Shown one piece after another: positions 1-8,660 of a stretch of DNA of 64,000 bases (position 1 is its first letter; every line of letters starts with the position of its first letter). This DNA is from Lucinisca nassula (taxonomy: Eukaryota > Mollusca > Bivalvia > Lucinida > Lucinidae). The stretch spans positions 117,313,027-117,377,026 of the forward strand of contig OY757017.1 of the NCBI GenBank assembly GCA_963580285.1. Reading direction: 5' to 3'. A model generated the notes under the pieces. It was given only the letters and a program-made list of their open reading frames with translations. It had not been told where the DNA came from and did not search any database. Position numbers and translations under genes: made by a program.

Positions 1-199
1 GGAACCATGAAACTTTGTGTTAGAAACTATGGTGGTTTGAGCCATTGAGGGTTACTCATGAAACCATGTCAGAAGTCGTATGATGATAAGTTAGGGATCT
101 TTTCGATCATCTATTGCATAATGGTATGCTAAGATAAGATACTTTATTTCCTCCAGAAAAGTAGAGCCAGGAAAGGTGTACACTCATTAGAGTTATGGG
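1..199. other. Unassigned non-coding sequence
   Basis: I see no convincing reading frame, RNA gene or repeat boundary here. Family R begins at about 200. Confidence 0.5.
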
Positions 200-345
200 G
201 CGATTCTAATGTGTAAGAAAGAAACTGTCCTTTTGGCTTTCCGTTTGTGACGTTTCAATTATTGTTTCCCTTCGATGCCTTGGATTGGAGGTGTGAGGTA
301 ATTGTATTGATTCCTGGTCATTGCATTTACTTCTACTAAGACCTT
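200..345 (+). repeat. Family R interspersed repeat, 3' part
   Basis: This carries the family R signature seen a dozen times in the window: a block around 'AACTGTCCTTTTGGCTTTCC', then 'ATTCCTGATCATTGCAT'-like sequence, ending in 'CACTTCTAYT'. The 5' side is missing. The 3' end runs straight into a piece resembling the interior of SINE-G ('AAGACCTTCTGAGCGGTT'), the same junction found near 21909. Confidence 0.6.
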
Positions 346-406
346 CTGAGCGGTTTCCCAGTTCTCTCAGTTCTGTGCGGACGCAACATGGAGCCAAGCA
401 CCTTCT

Positions 407-583
407 CATTACGAAAACACGCCTTTTCAAATACAGTGTAAATTTTACCGCCGAAAAAAAACAACTAAAGTTTTAAGGTGAAACACTGTGAGAAAAATAA
501 GGTTTACCCCTGTAAACCCCAGTTTTACTATATAAAATTGGGGTTCGAGGTGGTCAAAATTATATAGACGTGTTTTCGTAATG
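407..583 (-). mobile_element. CHE copy lacking its central palindrome
   Basis: The two ends are intact (CATTACGAAAACACGCC on the left, the inverted CGTGTTTTCGTAATG on the right), and the small C-rich/G-rich hairpin is present near the right end. The big central palindrome is deleted, leaving 177 bp instead of ~280. The bases just outside both ends are T. The copy suggests that the ends and the palindrome can be separated. Confidence 0.8.
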
Positions 584-661
584 TAGTGTGTAAACACACC
601 TTATATTTTTTATGATAAAATGCAACCTAAGTTATGACTACATCATGTTGACAGGTCCGTG

Positions 662-663
<2 letters not shown>

Positions 664-728
<65 letters not shown>
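664..728. repeat. (TG)n microsatellite
   Basis: About 32 TG units form the expanded tail of SINE-A on the opposite strand. Confidence 0.95.
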
Positions 729-731
<3 letters not shown>

Positions 732-1050
732 TCGGGTTTAACGTCGCTTTCAACAATCTTTCAGTCATATCACGACGGTGTCTGGTTGCGACAGGGAGCT
801 CAATGCTCACGTTTATAGTGCTGCCTCACTGAAGTATCATGTCCCAGACACATTACATGATACCACACCCAGTCACATTATCCTGACACTGGATCGACCA
901 GTCCTAGCTCTACCCCGTAAATCTGAGTGCCAAGCGAGGAGCAGCTAGTACCATTTTTAACGACTTTGGTATGTCGCGGCCCGGGATCGAACCCGAGACC
1001 TCCCGTTCCCCGGAGCGGACACTCTACCAACTGCGCTATCGGGGCCGGTG
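667..1050 (-). mobile_element. SINE-A, full-length tRNA-derived SINE
   Basis: Reading the minus strand from 1050, a tRNA-like head has an A box (AGCGCAGTTGGTAGAG) and a B box (GGTTCGATCCC). The body ends in GACGTTAAACCCGAATTC followed by a long CA-type tail, seen as (TG)n at 667-728. A perfect 13-bp target-site duplication, GGTCCGTGTAGTG, flanks it at 654-666 and 1051-1063. This is LINE-type integration of a Pol III-derived element. Confidence 0.9.
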
Positions 1051-1124
1051 GGTCCGTGTAGTGAACAACCGTCTAAACCCCGCTTTATATTGGGGAAACT
1101 GGGGTTACAGGGGTATACATTGTT

Positions 1125-1434
1125 TTTCTTCGTTTGCTTCTTTGCTTGATTTGAGGTTTAACGTCACGTCAAAACTATTTAGTTCCTTTTGGAGACGTTG
1201 CTTCCAATTTCGTGGACTTTTACCAAACATTGAGATGAAATGACACCTAAATCCTTGCCGCCCAATGAAACCAATAGGGTTTATATGCATGGACGGTCCG
1301 ACTCGAACCGCTTTGCCTGGGCAGGCTTAGATCCTCTATGCGGTTTACCAGTACTCGTGTACGGTTGGTTTCAGCTCTGCGTGGGAGCATCACGCAGTCC
1401 ATCTATTTCTTGAAGCCCCGATGGGTGGGGGAAT
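1125..1434 (-). mobile_element. SINE-G copy
   Basis: This member of a ~310-bp family starts with GGCCCCCGCCCATCGGGG and ends with GACGTTAAACCTCAAATCAAA; here it is inverted. A short ATTGTT repeat at 1119-1124 and 1435-1440 is consistent with a target duplication inside a CHE copy. The family has no recognisable tRNA head, but its 3' end resembles those of the tRNA-headed SINEs. Confidence 0.75.
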
Positions 1435-1591
1435 ATTGTTCCAAGACATAGGTTGTAGGTACTTGTTAGAACCACCTCAATGAGAACCGACATCCGATGT
1501 TTGGAGCATTAATAATAAAAAATTCACGAATTTTCATCATAAAATTGACCATTTTTGAGATATGAAAGGATGCAAATATTTTATTGTAATG

Positions 1592-1742
1592 ACAACCGAG
1601 ATGTTCAGTGTCTGAGACGTTGGACGTTCTCACTGTACAGTGAAATGTCAATGACTCGAGTAGCTGTGTCTTATTTTCCATGACTGATTCGAACCTGTTC
1701 TTAGCGAATAACCCCATGTAGCAGTATATATAGACAGTTATT
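1592..1742. other. Unassigned non-coding sequence
   Basis: No supported feature was found between the CHE end and the TTAA element. Confidence 0.5.
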
Positions 1743-1746
1743 TTAA

Positions 1747-1841
1747 CCATTATCCTGCTGAACCCATAATTGGCAATTATTTTGATTCTTTGTTAGTCAA
1801 AAATGGGTGTGGCAAAATTAATTAATTCAGCTGGATAAGGA
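1747..1841. mobile_element. TTAA-flanked MITE without palindrome
   Basis: Inverted ends CCATTATCCTGCTGAA and TTCAGCTGGATAAGGA are flanked by TTAA at 1743-1746 and 1842-1845, the duplication expected of piggyBac- or Kolobok-type elements. At 95 bp it is the shortest member, and it lacks the snap-back palindrome that its relatives carry at 44.6 and 46.4 kb. Confidence 0.75.
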
Positions 1842-1956
1842 TTAAGAATATTGACAAATGCATTATAGCTCGTACGATATACTCAGAAAGAGCCACGCCC
1901 AACTCATATATGTTCCATTAGAGTCAATGAATCTGAGCGGCTGGTTATGACCTTAA

Positions 1957-2165
1957 TAGTGTTTTTACGACCCTTTCGATATAATTTCACTCATATCGAG
2001 CAGATTTGTGGACGTAAAACCGGAGTACCCGGAGGAATTCCACCTGACCTTCCGTTGCAGACCTTGGCGTCTTACATATGACCCGACCCAGGCTCGAACC
2101 CGCAGCAGTGATAGACCTAATGATTAAGAGTCAGCACTCCTATCCACTAGGCCACGGAGGCCCAT
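1957..2165 (-). mobile_element. SINE-K, tRNA-Lys-like SINE
   Basis: On the minus strand from ~2163 the head reads as a tRNA-Lys relative: CTAGTGGATAGGAGT in the A-box region, an anticodon loop CTCTTAA (anticodon CTT) and a B box GGTTCGAGCC. The body runs to about 1960 and matches the more complete copy at 30922-31160. Confidence 0.8.
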
Positions 2166-2177
2166 CTAAAAAGTGTT

Positions 2178-2489
2178 TTGTTTGTTTGTTTGATTTGATG
2201 TTTAACGTCCCCGCCAACACTGTAAAGGTCATTTTGGAGACCGTCGGCGTTGCTTCCAATTTGGTGGGACTTTTACCCGACATTGAGATGAAATGACATC
2301 TCAAGCCCTGTTGCCCAATGAAACCAATAGGGTTTATTAGCATGGACAGTCCGCCTCGCTGCGCGGTTCCTATACAGGCTTAGCTCCTCTAAGCGATTTA
2401 CCAGTACTAGTGTGCGGTCCGAATTCAGCTCTGCCTGGAAGCATCATGCAGCCCATATATTTCTTTAAGCCCCTATGGGCGGGGGTGCC
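2178..2489 (-). mobile_element. SINE-G, complete copy with TSD
   Basis: An inverted full-length SINE-G has a (TTTG)n tail at its left. The 12-bp duplication CTAAAAAGTGTT lies at 2166-2177 and 2490-2501. It landed directly beside the SINE-K head. Confidence 0.9.
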
Positions 2490-2509
2490 CTAAAAAGTGT
2501 TAACAACCA

Positions 2510-2612
2510 AAAAGATAGGAACTTAGAGTTAAACGAAACGGCCTAATTCACCGTTCTGGTTCGTTTACCCAGGTCAGAGACACAGACCCACCAGTTATGC
2601 CAATACTTTGAT
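2510..2612 (+). repeat. Family S repeat, 3' fragment
   Basis: The stretch from AGAGTTAAACGAAACGG to CTTTGATT is a diverged relative of sequence at ~34700-34790 and ~42490-42600, where it follows a snap-back palindrome. Confidence 0.4.
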
Positions 2613-2633
2613 TCTACATTTTGCATAGAGCAG

Positions 2634-2860
2634 GCAGCGCCCCCGCCCATCGGGGCATTAGGTTGTATGGTGCTTCCGCGCAGAGCTGAAACCAGTACTG
2701 GTAAACCGCTAAGGATGTCAAAGTCGGGCCAGGAAAAGTGGTGCTAGTCGGACCGTCCTTTAAAACCCAGACTCTTCTTACGACCTTAAGACTTGAGATG
2801 TCATTTTGTCTCATTGCCGGGTAAAAGTTTTAAATCGGAAGCAACGTCTCAAAAATCACC
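2634..2860 (+). mobile_element. SINE-G, 3'-truncated by a TTAA element
   Basis: It starts GCCCCCGCCCATCGGGG and follows the SINE-G consensus with many differences up to about 'GCAACGTCTC', then stops where the next element begins. The normal GACGTTAAACC end is missing. Confidence 0.7.
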
Positions 2861-3030
2861 TTAACCCTTTTTGTACCAAACGGAACCTTCTTTTTATATA
2901 TGGCAGCAATCCATTTGAAAATTTAGGGCTGTCAGACTGTGTTTTCTTCAAAATTGATTTGGAAAATGGCTGAACGTTTTGCAAATAGTGTGTTGTACCC
3001 ATTTAGGGGTTTACGGTACAAAATGGGTTA
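2861..3030. mobile_element. TTAACCC-ended MITE
   Basis: It begins TTAACCCTTTTTGTACC and ends in AAATGGGTTA. The same element occurs at 48071-48298 and inverted at ~41703-41927. Where those carry a snap-back palindrome, this copy keeps only a trace (GCAAATAGTG). Confidence 0.6.
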
Positions 3031-3074
3031 TATAATAGCGTTGACGGAACCGTAAAAATCAACACAAATAAACA

Positions 3075-3330
3075 CATCACAACAAAAAACACGCCTATAT
3101 AATTCTGATCCCTTAAACCCCATTTCTTTATTAAAAAAATGTGGTTTAATTTGGTATACATTATTGTTCGGATGTCTGCTCAAAAAGATAGATTGTAGGA
3201 ATTCGAGTAGCGAGTAGCGACAATCTATGTTTAGTGCAGAAATATTAAAAATATCATAATATTTCACATGGAAATGTTCATTTTTTGGTGATGAAATTTT
3301 CAATATCTTTGTATAGGCGTATTACAAAGG
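3075..3330 (+). mobile_element. Decayed CHE copy abutting the secreted-protein gene
   Basis: The left end CATCACAAC...AACACGCC and the right end ATAGGCGTATTAC are recognisable, and the core palindrome (~3183-3245) is eroded to short arms around AGATTGT and ACAATCT. The right end lies about 10 bp before the ATG at 3340, so the element would supply the 5' leader or promoter of that gene if it is transcribed. Confidence 0.6.
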
Positions 3331-3339
3331 ATATTAGAT

Positions 3340-3882
3340 ATGAAAACAACTGCTGCGGTTGTGGTTTTCTTCATTTGTCTGGTGGTTAGTGTTGCAAGTT
3401 ACAATAGGAATTCCTTTACCGGCGTTGAAAGAAAAATGTTAGCCAGTTCGACGGACGACAAATGTGCCCTCGAAAACATTTGGAATGTGCAAATCAGGAA
3501 ACGGGCGGTACCCATTTTTATTCGCCAGGGAAGAGAGGCGTTTAAGCTACTTTTACGAGGTGCTACAGAAGTTCCTTCGAATGATATGTCTACAAAAGTG
3601 TTTGAGAAGGTAGGAGATTATCAAAAAGCTGTGAGAGACTTCAAATCAGTAAAGCCGAAACCAGCATCTAATAAACGTTTTCCATATGGAAACAAAATTG
3701 TATACAAAAATAAAATTATATACGGTAAAGTAGGTGACAGGTTGCTGAAGCTGGATAAGGCGGGCGAAGGTGGCAATCCCACGATTGTAATTTATAGGAG
3801 GGCAGACCCAACTCAAGACAGTCGTTATTCAGCATTTAAAATAGTTTACAAGGATATAGAAAAGGACGAGATTCCTCGCTGA
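3340..3882 (+). CDS. Small secreted basic protein, function unknown
   Basis: A single uninterrupted 180-codon frame. Residues 1-20 form a typical signal peptide: Lys at position 2, a hydrophobic stretch AVVVFFICLVVSVAS, and possible cleavage after Ser20. The mature part is Lys/Arg-rich with only one cysteine (Cys42). Its C-terminal third alternates basic and hydrophobic residues, for example NKIVYKNKIIYGK at 118-130 and RYSAFKIVYKDI at 162-173, which suggests a compact beta-rich domain. I do not recognise the family. The first ATG is chosen because the signal peptide starts there. No intron is needed, and I saw no clear polyadenylation signal close behind the stop. It sits between two repeat elements. 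It could be an intronless gene, a retrocopy, or a terminal exon. Confidence 0.65.
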   Translation: MKTTAAVVVFFICLVVSVASYNRNSFTGVERKMLASSTDDKCALENIWNVQIRKRAVPIFIRQGREAFKLLLRGATEVPSNDMSTKVFEKVGDYQKAVRDFKSVKPKPASNKRFPYGNKIVYKNKIIYGKVGDRLLKLDKAGEGGNPTIVIYRRADPTQDSRYSAFKIVYKDIEKDEIPR

Positions 3883-4000
3883 CTATCGAACAAGATGTCC
3901 TCGGCCAGACCGGAACTTGACCCCTTATGCGATTCATTACGTTGAAACGTTTAGCCATACTTTGTGCAGATAGAAATGAGGATAACAACAGTGCTTATTA

Positions 4001-4139
4001 CTTTAACCCTTATCTTGCTGAATACTCATCTAAGCCACACCCATTTCTGACTTTGAACCAATCAGATTACTTGATGTAATTTATTTCTACAAATTCATAA
4101 ATTGAATGTAAAACAGTGTATCCTGATCAGATGGCTTCT
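4001..4139 (+). mobile_element. TTAA-type MITE, left half only
   Basis: It starts TTAACCCTTATCTTGCTGAA and matches the inverse of 44735-44810 ('CAATCAGATTACTTGATG'). It reaches the left half of the snap-back palindrome (GTGTATCCTGATCAGATGG) and is then cut off by the CHE copy that follows. Confidence 0.65.
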
Positions 4140-4405
4140 TCAGACCCTCTGAAACCCCAAATTATATAGCGAAACCGGGGTTTACAGGGGTATATATTAA
4201 TTTTCGTATTTCTGTTCACAAACATAGATTGTGGGTACTCGTTAGAAACGCTTCGACGAGGCGGTTCTAACGTGTACCTACAATCTACATTATGAGCAGA
4301 AATAAAAAAAACTACATGTATCACAATTCTTCATCTGAAAATTGTCCTTTTTCGGCGATAAAATTTACAATGTATTTGAATAGGCATGTTTTTAAATGCA
4401 ATACA
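4140..4405 (+). mobile_element. CHE copy, left end missing
   Basis: The small hairpin (AACCCCAAATT / ACCGGGGTTT), the core palindrome around 4215-4290 with GAAACGCTTCGACGAGGCG at its centre, and an eroded right end (ATAGGCATGTTTTTAA) are present. The terminal CATYACG on the left was lost at the junction with the TTAA MITE. Confidence 0.7.
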
Positions 4406-4487
4406 TTTCATATGAAATGACCACTTATATAAATGTTTGTATATCTTATAACGGGTTTTGATAGGAATTTATTACCGAAGAATTTCA

Positions 4488-4724
4488 CATCACGATAACA
4501 AGTTCGTAAAACGAAGACCCCTCTAAACCCCACTTTATTTAGAGAAAATTGAGGTTAACGGAGTTCTCGTTACTGAGAACCGCCTCACTGAGGCGTTTCT
4601 AACGAGCACCCATAATCTATGTTGAAAGAAGAAATGAGAAAGATGCTACCATTTTCACCCCAAATGTGTCATTTCTGACACCATGCTGGACGCCATTATT
4701 TACCACGAACATGTTTTCCTAATG
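4488..4724 (+). mobile_element. CHE copy, 'AACAAGTCCGTG' end type
   Basis: The left end is CATCACGATAACAAG and the right end ATGTTTTCCTAATG. The small hairpin is followed by a deletion that leaves only the right arm of the core palindrome plus part of the left. A precedes the element and A follows it. Confidence 0.75.
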
Positions 4725-5205
4725 AATAGAAAACTCAGGGGCTGTCACGGACTGCATCATGACGCTACTCGCTAGTACATTTAAGGAATGAATTTTATTT
4801 TTCTGTTATTCATAAAAGTATGAACGCAACGGGCTGCGTGCAAAGTAAATAAACCCCAAAGGGGTTAATGTAAACTTTGCTAGCGACCCGTTATTCGTTC
4901 AAACTTTCTTGAAAAACTGAAAAAAATAAGCATTTTTTATGTCTACATTCTTAGCCACACACCACTGGGCGACAAAATGCTTATAGGGCAAATTTTTAAA
5001 GCTGAAAAGCAATTACACGCTGTTTTCTACAAAGAGCGGAACAGCGTTGACGTCAACAACGCCCTTAGAGAACAATGGTTTGGACTGACGTCATTTGACG
5101 CTACTGAAAATCATGTGTCTCGATGCGTTCATGGACGTATGAACTACATGTACATTGTTTTCATAGGTTTACATAAGACTTTACTCTGGAAACGTAAATA
5201 GTTTA
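4725..5205. other. Unassigned sequence with one long hairpin
   Basis: No gene is supported. An imperfect inverted repeat at 4822-4900 pairs GAACG...AACGGGCTGCG...CAAAGT with ACTTTG...CGACCCGTT...CGTTC around a loop rich in AAACCCC/GGGGTT. It may be a further short hairpin MITE. Confidence 0.45.
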
Positions 5206-5338
5206 ATGGTTTGGTTTTATGACCTTTGCAAGATTATTTCACTTATTTCGAGCAGATTGTTAATCAGAGGTGGGCGAAAACAACTCACATGTGACCCGAA
5301 CGAGGTGCGAACCGCAGAGGTAAGAGACCTAATGATTA
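5206..5338 (-). mobile_element. SINE-K fragment
   Basis: It matches the body of SINE-K (GATTATTTCACTTATTTCGAGC through GAGGTGGGCGAAAAC). It breaks off in the tRNA-like head near AGAGACCTAATGATTA, where a CHE copy begins. Confidence 0.7.
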
Positions 5339-5344
5339 AAATTA

Positions 5345-5560
5345 AGTAGAAAAATTGTGATATTTTTATTATTTCTGCTCAAAATATAGACTATGGTTAC
5401 ACGGTAGAACCGCCTCATCGTGTCGGTTCTAACGAGCACCCACAATATATATTTTATAGCAGAAATAAGAAAAATAAGGAATACCACGGAAAGCCCTAGT
5501 TTTACAATATAAATGTGGGGTTCAATGGGGTCAAAAATATATAGGCGCGTTTTCCTGATG
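5345..5560 (-). mobile_element. CHE copy, first of a head-to-tail pair
   Basis: Core palindrome at ~5385-5460, small hairpin at ~5490-5530, right end GGCGCGTTTTCCTGATG. The left ~60 bp are missing. Confidence 0.75.
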
Positions 5561-5785
5561 TGACACATTGTGATATTTTTTCTCATTTCTATTCAAAATA
5601 CAGATTGTGGGTACACGTTAGAACCGCCTCGATCCGCCTCATCGAGGCGGTTCTAACGTGTACCCATAATCTATACTTTAGATCAGAAATAAGAAAAAAT
5701 AATGTCTTTCCCTGTAAACCGCAGTTTTGCTATGTAAAAGTGGGGTTCAATGGGGTGAAAATTATATAGGCGTGTTTCCGTGATG
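5561..5785 (-). mobile_element. CHE copy, second of a head-to-tail pair
   Basis: It starts immediately after the previous copy's end, again without its own left terminus. The palindrome centre is longer here because CCGCCTCGATCCGCCTCATCG is partly duplicated. It ends GGCGTGTTTCCGTGATG. Two copies lacking the same end and sharing a junction suggest tandem duplication or insertion of one into the end of another. Confidence 0.75.
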
Positions 5786-5924
5786 CGCTCTAACATGACC
5801 TGTGTACCAAACGACTAGCGTGAAAAAGCATTGGTGACGTCTTATAATGCGGATAATGACCTTGTCAGCGATATTTATGTCATTTCGCACACTACCACAG
5901 TCAGTTTGCATTACGACATTATTC

Positions 5925-6095
5925 CTGGGCAGACTTTTACATAAGCGGTGAACTGGTACTGTGCATGTTTTTTTTTTTTTTTTTTTTTTTTTTGTCTTTT
6001 TTGGCCAGGAACAGACAATTAACCTTCTTGAAGCAGCGGAGAATGGTCCTAAAAATCTGTCACGATCAGTCTCCACCAGAGACTGTTGAGAAAAC
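5925..6095 (-). mobile_element. SINE-T, decayed and split by poly-T
   Basis: The inverted SINE-T body is recognisable on both sides of the T run: CCTGGGCAGACTTTTACATAAGCGG on one side and CTTCTTGAAGCAGCGGAGAATGG on the other. The T run (5969-5993) replaces the expected CATTCTTTCGCCAGAAAC. Confidence 0.5.
5969..5993. repeat. Poly-T tract
   Basis: About 25 T residues in a row inside a decayed SINE-T. Confidence 0.9.
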
Positions 6096-6110
6096 CTCAC
6101 GATCGACATT

Positions 6111-6600
6111 CAGGCGTGTTTCCGACTGAGCCACCGATCCCGATGGTGAAGTCGAATGAAACGTTCAGTTTTGTTGGCGACCGCGTCAAAATAGTTCTTC
6201 AGTTTCCACCACTATATTACAATATTTGGTTTGGGGTCGATTGTCGATCGGCCCAACAATACTAAGCACAGTAGCTTCATTTGCTGATGTCCAGTGACTG
6301 TCACTGACTTTTATTCCAAATGCAGGTAACTGCTACTTTATCCGCGCTGTTCTGGTTGTGACTTCAGAAAGCTATATGTAAAGCATTGACTAGGCTCAGT
6401 TTAATGAGAGTTTTATGTCGGAAAACAATGAAATAAAGTACCGAATGAAGAAAAATACAATTATTGTTTTATTTATTTGTTTATTGGCTTGACATTATTG
6501 TGGTGCATCAAATTATTTTTGTTATATTTCTTATCAACTGCAGTTATTCCAAGATGGCGGACATCGCAATTCAGCGAAGGCAAGCGCGAGAGGGATTAGT
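6111..6600. other. Unassigned non-coding sequence
   Basis: No repeat or gene is assigned. CCAAGATGGCGGAC at ~6550 resembles a YY1-type start element and opens a short frame (MADIAIQRRQARE), but that frame runs straight into the inverted repeat that follows, so I do not call a gene. Confidence 0.4.
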
Positions 6601-6605
6601 TTCCC

Positions 6606-6766
6606 CGCCTGACAGCGATATTTGCCCGAGCCGTTATTTGATTCTTGACGGAGAACATGGTGTCTCATTCTCCGTCTATATGCGATATTTAGCGTCGCCT
6701 AACGGCTCGGGCAAATATCGAATGTGATCCCTTGTGTTCCCCGTCGAGAATCCAAATAACCTATAT
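6606..6766. repeat. Inverted-repeat element with perfect 21-bp arms
   Basis: 6616-6636 and 6700-6720 are exact reverse complements (CGATATTTGCCCGAGCCGTT and one further base). A second, looser pair joins TTATTTGATTCTTGACGG (~6634-6651) with CCGTCGAGAATCCAAATAA (~6742-6760). The arms overlap in a way that lets two alternative hairpins form. Confidence 0.7.
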
Positions 6767-6827
6767 TGTCATCATCAGTTACATCTATATGGTCAAGCTT
6801 TCAACGCTATGTTAAAAATCGACACTC

Positions 6828-7357
6828 CATCACGAAAACACGCCCATATAACTTCGACCCCTTAAACCCTACTTTCATATAGAAAACCTGGGGTTAACAG
6901 TGGTAAATAAGTTCTGAATAGCTAGAGCCTTTGGAAGCAAAGAATACACCAAATAAACGAAAATAGCAGACTCGGTTTTATTGAGTCTGTTCATGACCAG
7001 TACTGAAATGTGCTACACTGGCCACGCCCCCTAGCACCGGCTTAAGCAGAACTCTATTTTCAAAATGATTCTAAATGAACTCATTGATCCCAAAGGACCA
7101 GAAAACATAATCCGCACTATGATGGATGTACGGGGAGACTTTTTTTAAGTAAACCTTACGTTTTTCTTATTTCTTCTCTAAAATATAGATTGTGAGTACT
7201 GGTTAGAACCGCCTCGATGCGGCGGTTATAACGAGGACTCACAATCTGTATTTTCTGCAGCAAAAAGAATATATCACATTTTGTTCATCTTAAAAGTCAT
7301 GCTTTTTTTCTGCGGTAAAGTTTGCAATATATTTTTATACGCGTGTTTTCGTAAATG
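6828..7357 (+). mobile_element. CHE copy with nested 230-bp repeat
   Basis: The left end is CATCACGAAAACACGCC, followed by the small hairpin, then an insertion at ~6908-7148, then the core palindrome at ~7180-7255 and the right end CGTGTTTTCGTAAATG. GTAAA occurs on both sides of the insertion, a possible 5-bp target duplication. Confidence 0.75.
6908..7148 (+). mobile_element. Diverged copy of the 260-bp repeat
   Basis: It shares CCTTTGGAAGCAAAGAATACACC, TTGATCCCAAAGGACCAGAAAA and CTATGATGGATGTACGGGGAGAC with the tandem units at 47525-48070 and 51759-52150. It is a single unit inside a CHE copy, so the repeat has moved as a discrete piece. Confidence 0.65.
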
Positions 7358-7837
7358 GTAAGTAATGAACAACTGGCCCAGAACAGTTTCACAAGTTGTT
7401 TTGTGTAAACCCTATGACGTCTCAAAATGTTGACAATCGTTCGCTCCTGACGTTTGTGCATATAAAAAGAGATTAAACCAGTGCTTCAGCTGAAGTGCAC
7501 GACCCGCCGGATGCTTTTAGCTTTATGAGTGTTACCATATATGTGACCTGGACCTAAAACGGTTCCCTCAATAAATGCGCCTTATCGTAAGGAGCAAAAA
7601 TATAATTTATACTTTAGTACTGTATTCTGAATCGTTTGCAGGATAAAATGCATTCCCACTTTTCCAATACAAAAGCATATGTGTCAAAGTTTGACCTATG
7701 CACAAAGAAGGTCAAGGTCAACCAACGGTCACCATTTTAGCAATTTATGATGGGCCTACGTCCCAGATGCTATTTATCAAGTTTCGTGGAAATCTGCCCA
7801 GTGGTTCTGGAGAAAACTATTTTTGAAGGGTTTTTAC
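7358..7837. repeat. Diverged relative of the 310-bp tandem repeat
   Basis: From ~7540 the phrases 'ATATGTGACCTGGACC', 'AAGGTCAAGGTCAACC' and 'TTTTACCATATATGAC' resemble the following tandem units and the 49.7-50.4 kb region. No gene is visible. Confidence 0.45.
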
Positions 7838-8462
7838 CATATATGACTTGGCGGCCATTTTGGTCATGTGACCTGGACCCCATGAGCAAATTTTGGTTTC
7901 TCCCATCCCATAGAAGCTCCATATGAAATTTGACTTCAATCGGCCCAACGGTTTCCGAGGAGAAGCAGTTCGAAAGTTTTCACATTTTCGCCTCGGCGAG
8001 GCTATACTAAATGGAATGTAATATTTCACAAGTTCATTGGTTAGATCTCATTGATATCTATCAGTATGCCAAAAATTGTTTAAATATTCCAAGCGGTTAA
8101 GTCACTATCACCAATTTTCATAAACGGATTACGGACGGACAGACAGACCATATATGGCTTGGCGGCCATTTTGGTCATGTGACCTGGACCTCATGAGCAA
8201 ATTTTGGTTTCCCCCATCCCATAGAGGCTCCATATGAACTTTGACTTCAATCGGCCCAACGGTTTCCGAGGAGAAGCAGTTCGAAAATTTTCACATTTTT
8301 CGCCTCGGCGAGACTATACTAAATGGAATGTAATATTTCGCAAGTTCATTGGTTAGATCTTATTGATATCTATCAGTATGCCAAAAATTGTTTAAATATT
8401 CCGAGCGGTTAAGTCACTGTCACCAATTTTCACAAACGGGTTACGGACGGACAGACTGACAG
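7838..8462 (+). repeat. 310-bp tandem duplication
   Basis: Two units, 7838-8147 and 8148-~8462, differ at only a few positions. Each starts CCATATATGRCTTGGCGGCC and ends with GGACGGACAGAC-type sequence. Internal landmarks are CATGTGACCTGGACC, GGCCCAACGGTTTCCGAGG and CGCCTCGGCGAG. No frame is open across both units. Confidence 0.85.
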
Positions 8463-8572
8463 AATGACACGGTGATTTTAGGGCACTCTTAGAAAATCAA
8501 CCGACTTCAGTCGGTCGCTTTTTCTGCGGGTCGTGCAATTTATGTTTGGTGGGTAGTTTAGAAGATCATCAA

Positions 8573-8660
8573 GAAAACACGCCTATACAATTTTGACCCC
8601 TTAAACCTCACTTTTATTTTATAAAACTTATTTCTGCTCTAAAATGTTGTTTGTGGGCAC
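8573..8660 (+). mobile_element. CHE left-end fragment
   Basis: CATCAAGAAAACACGCC, a shortened C-rich hairpin region and the start of the palindrome (TTATTTCTGCTCTAAAATG...TGGGCACTCGTTA) are present; the rest is lost. Confidence 0.65.

Larger units (their letters stand above)
641..1591 (+). mobile_element. CHE copy split by two SINEs
   Basis: Pieces at 641-666, 1064-1118 and 1435-1591 together read as one CHE of the 'AACAAGTCCGTG' end type: CATCATG...GGTCCGTGTAGTG on the left, the C-rich hairpin at ~1075-1115, a decayed core palindrome at ~1443-1500, and TTATTGTAATG at the right end. SINE-A (667-1050) and SINE-G (1125-1434) interrupt it, so both inserted later. Confidence 0.65.

Noticed and set aside
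971..1047. Functional tRNA gene on the minus strand
   Set aside because: A and B boxes are present, but the sequence continues into a SINE body with tail and 13-bp duplication; the anticodon stem is poorly paired.
5382..5690. CRISPR array (regular palindromic repeats at 5.4-5.7, 25.4-26.4 and 46.9-47.2 kb)
   Set aside because: Repeats are themselves long palindromes within TIR elements, spacing is irregular, there are no unique short spacers, and the context is eukaryotic.
6554..6727. Gene start MADIAIQRRQARE with a YY1-like CAAGATGGCGG element
   Set aside because: The frame runs into a perfect inverted repeat, and no splice donor with continued coding potential is evident. RNA evidence would be needed.
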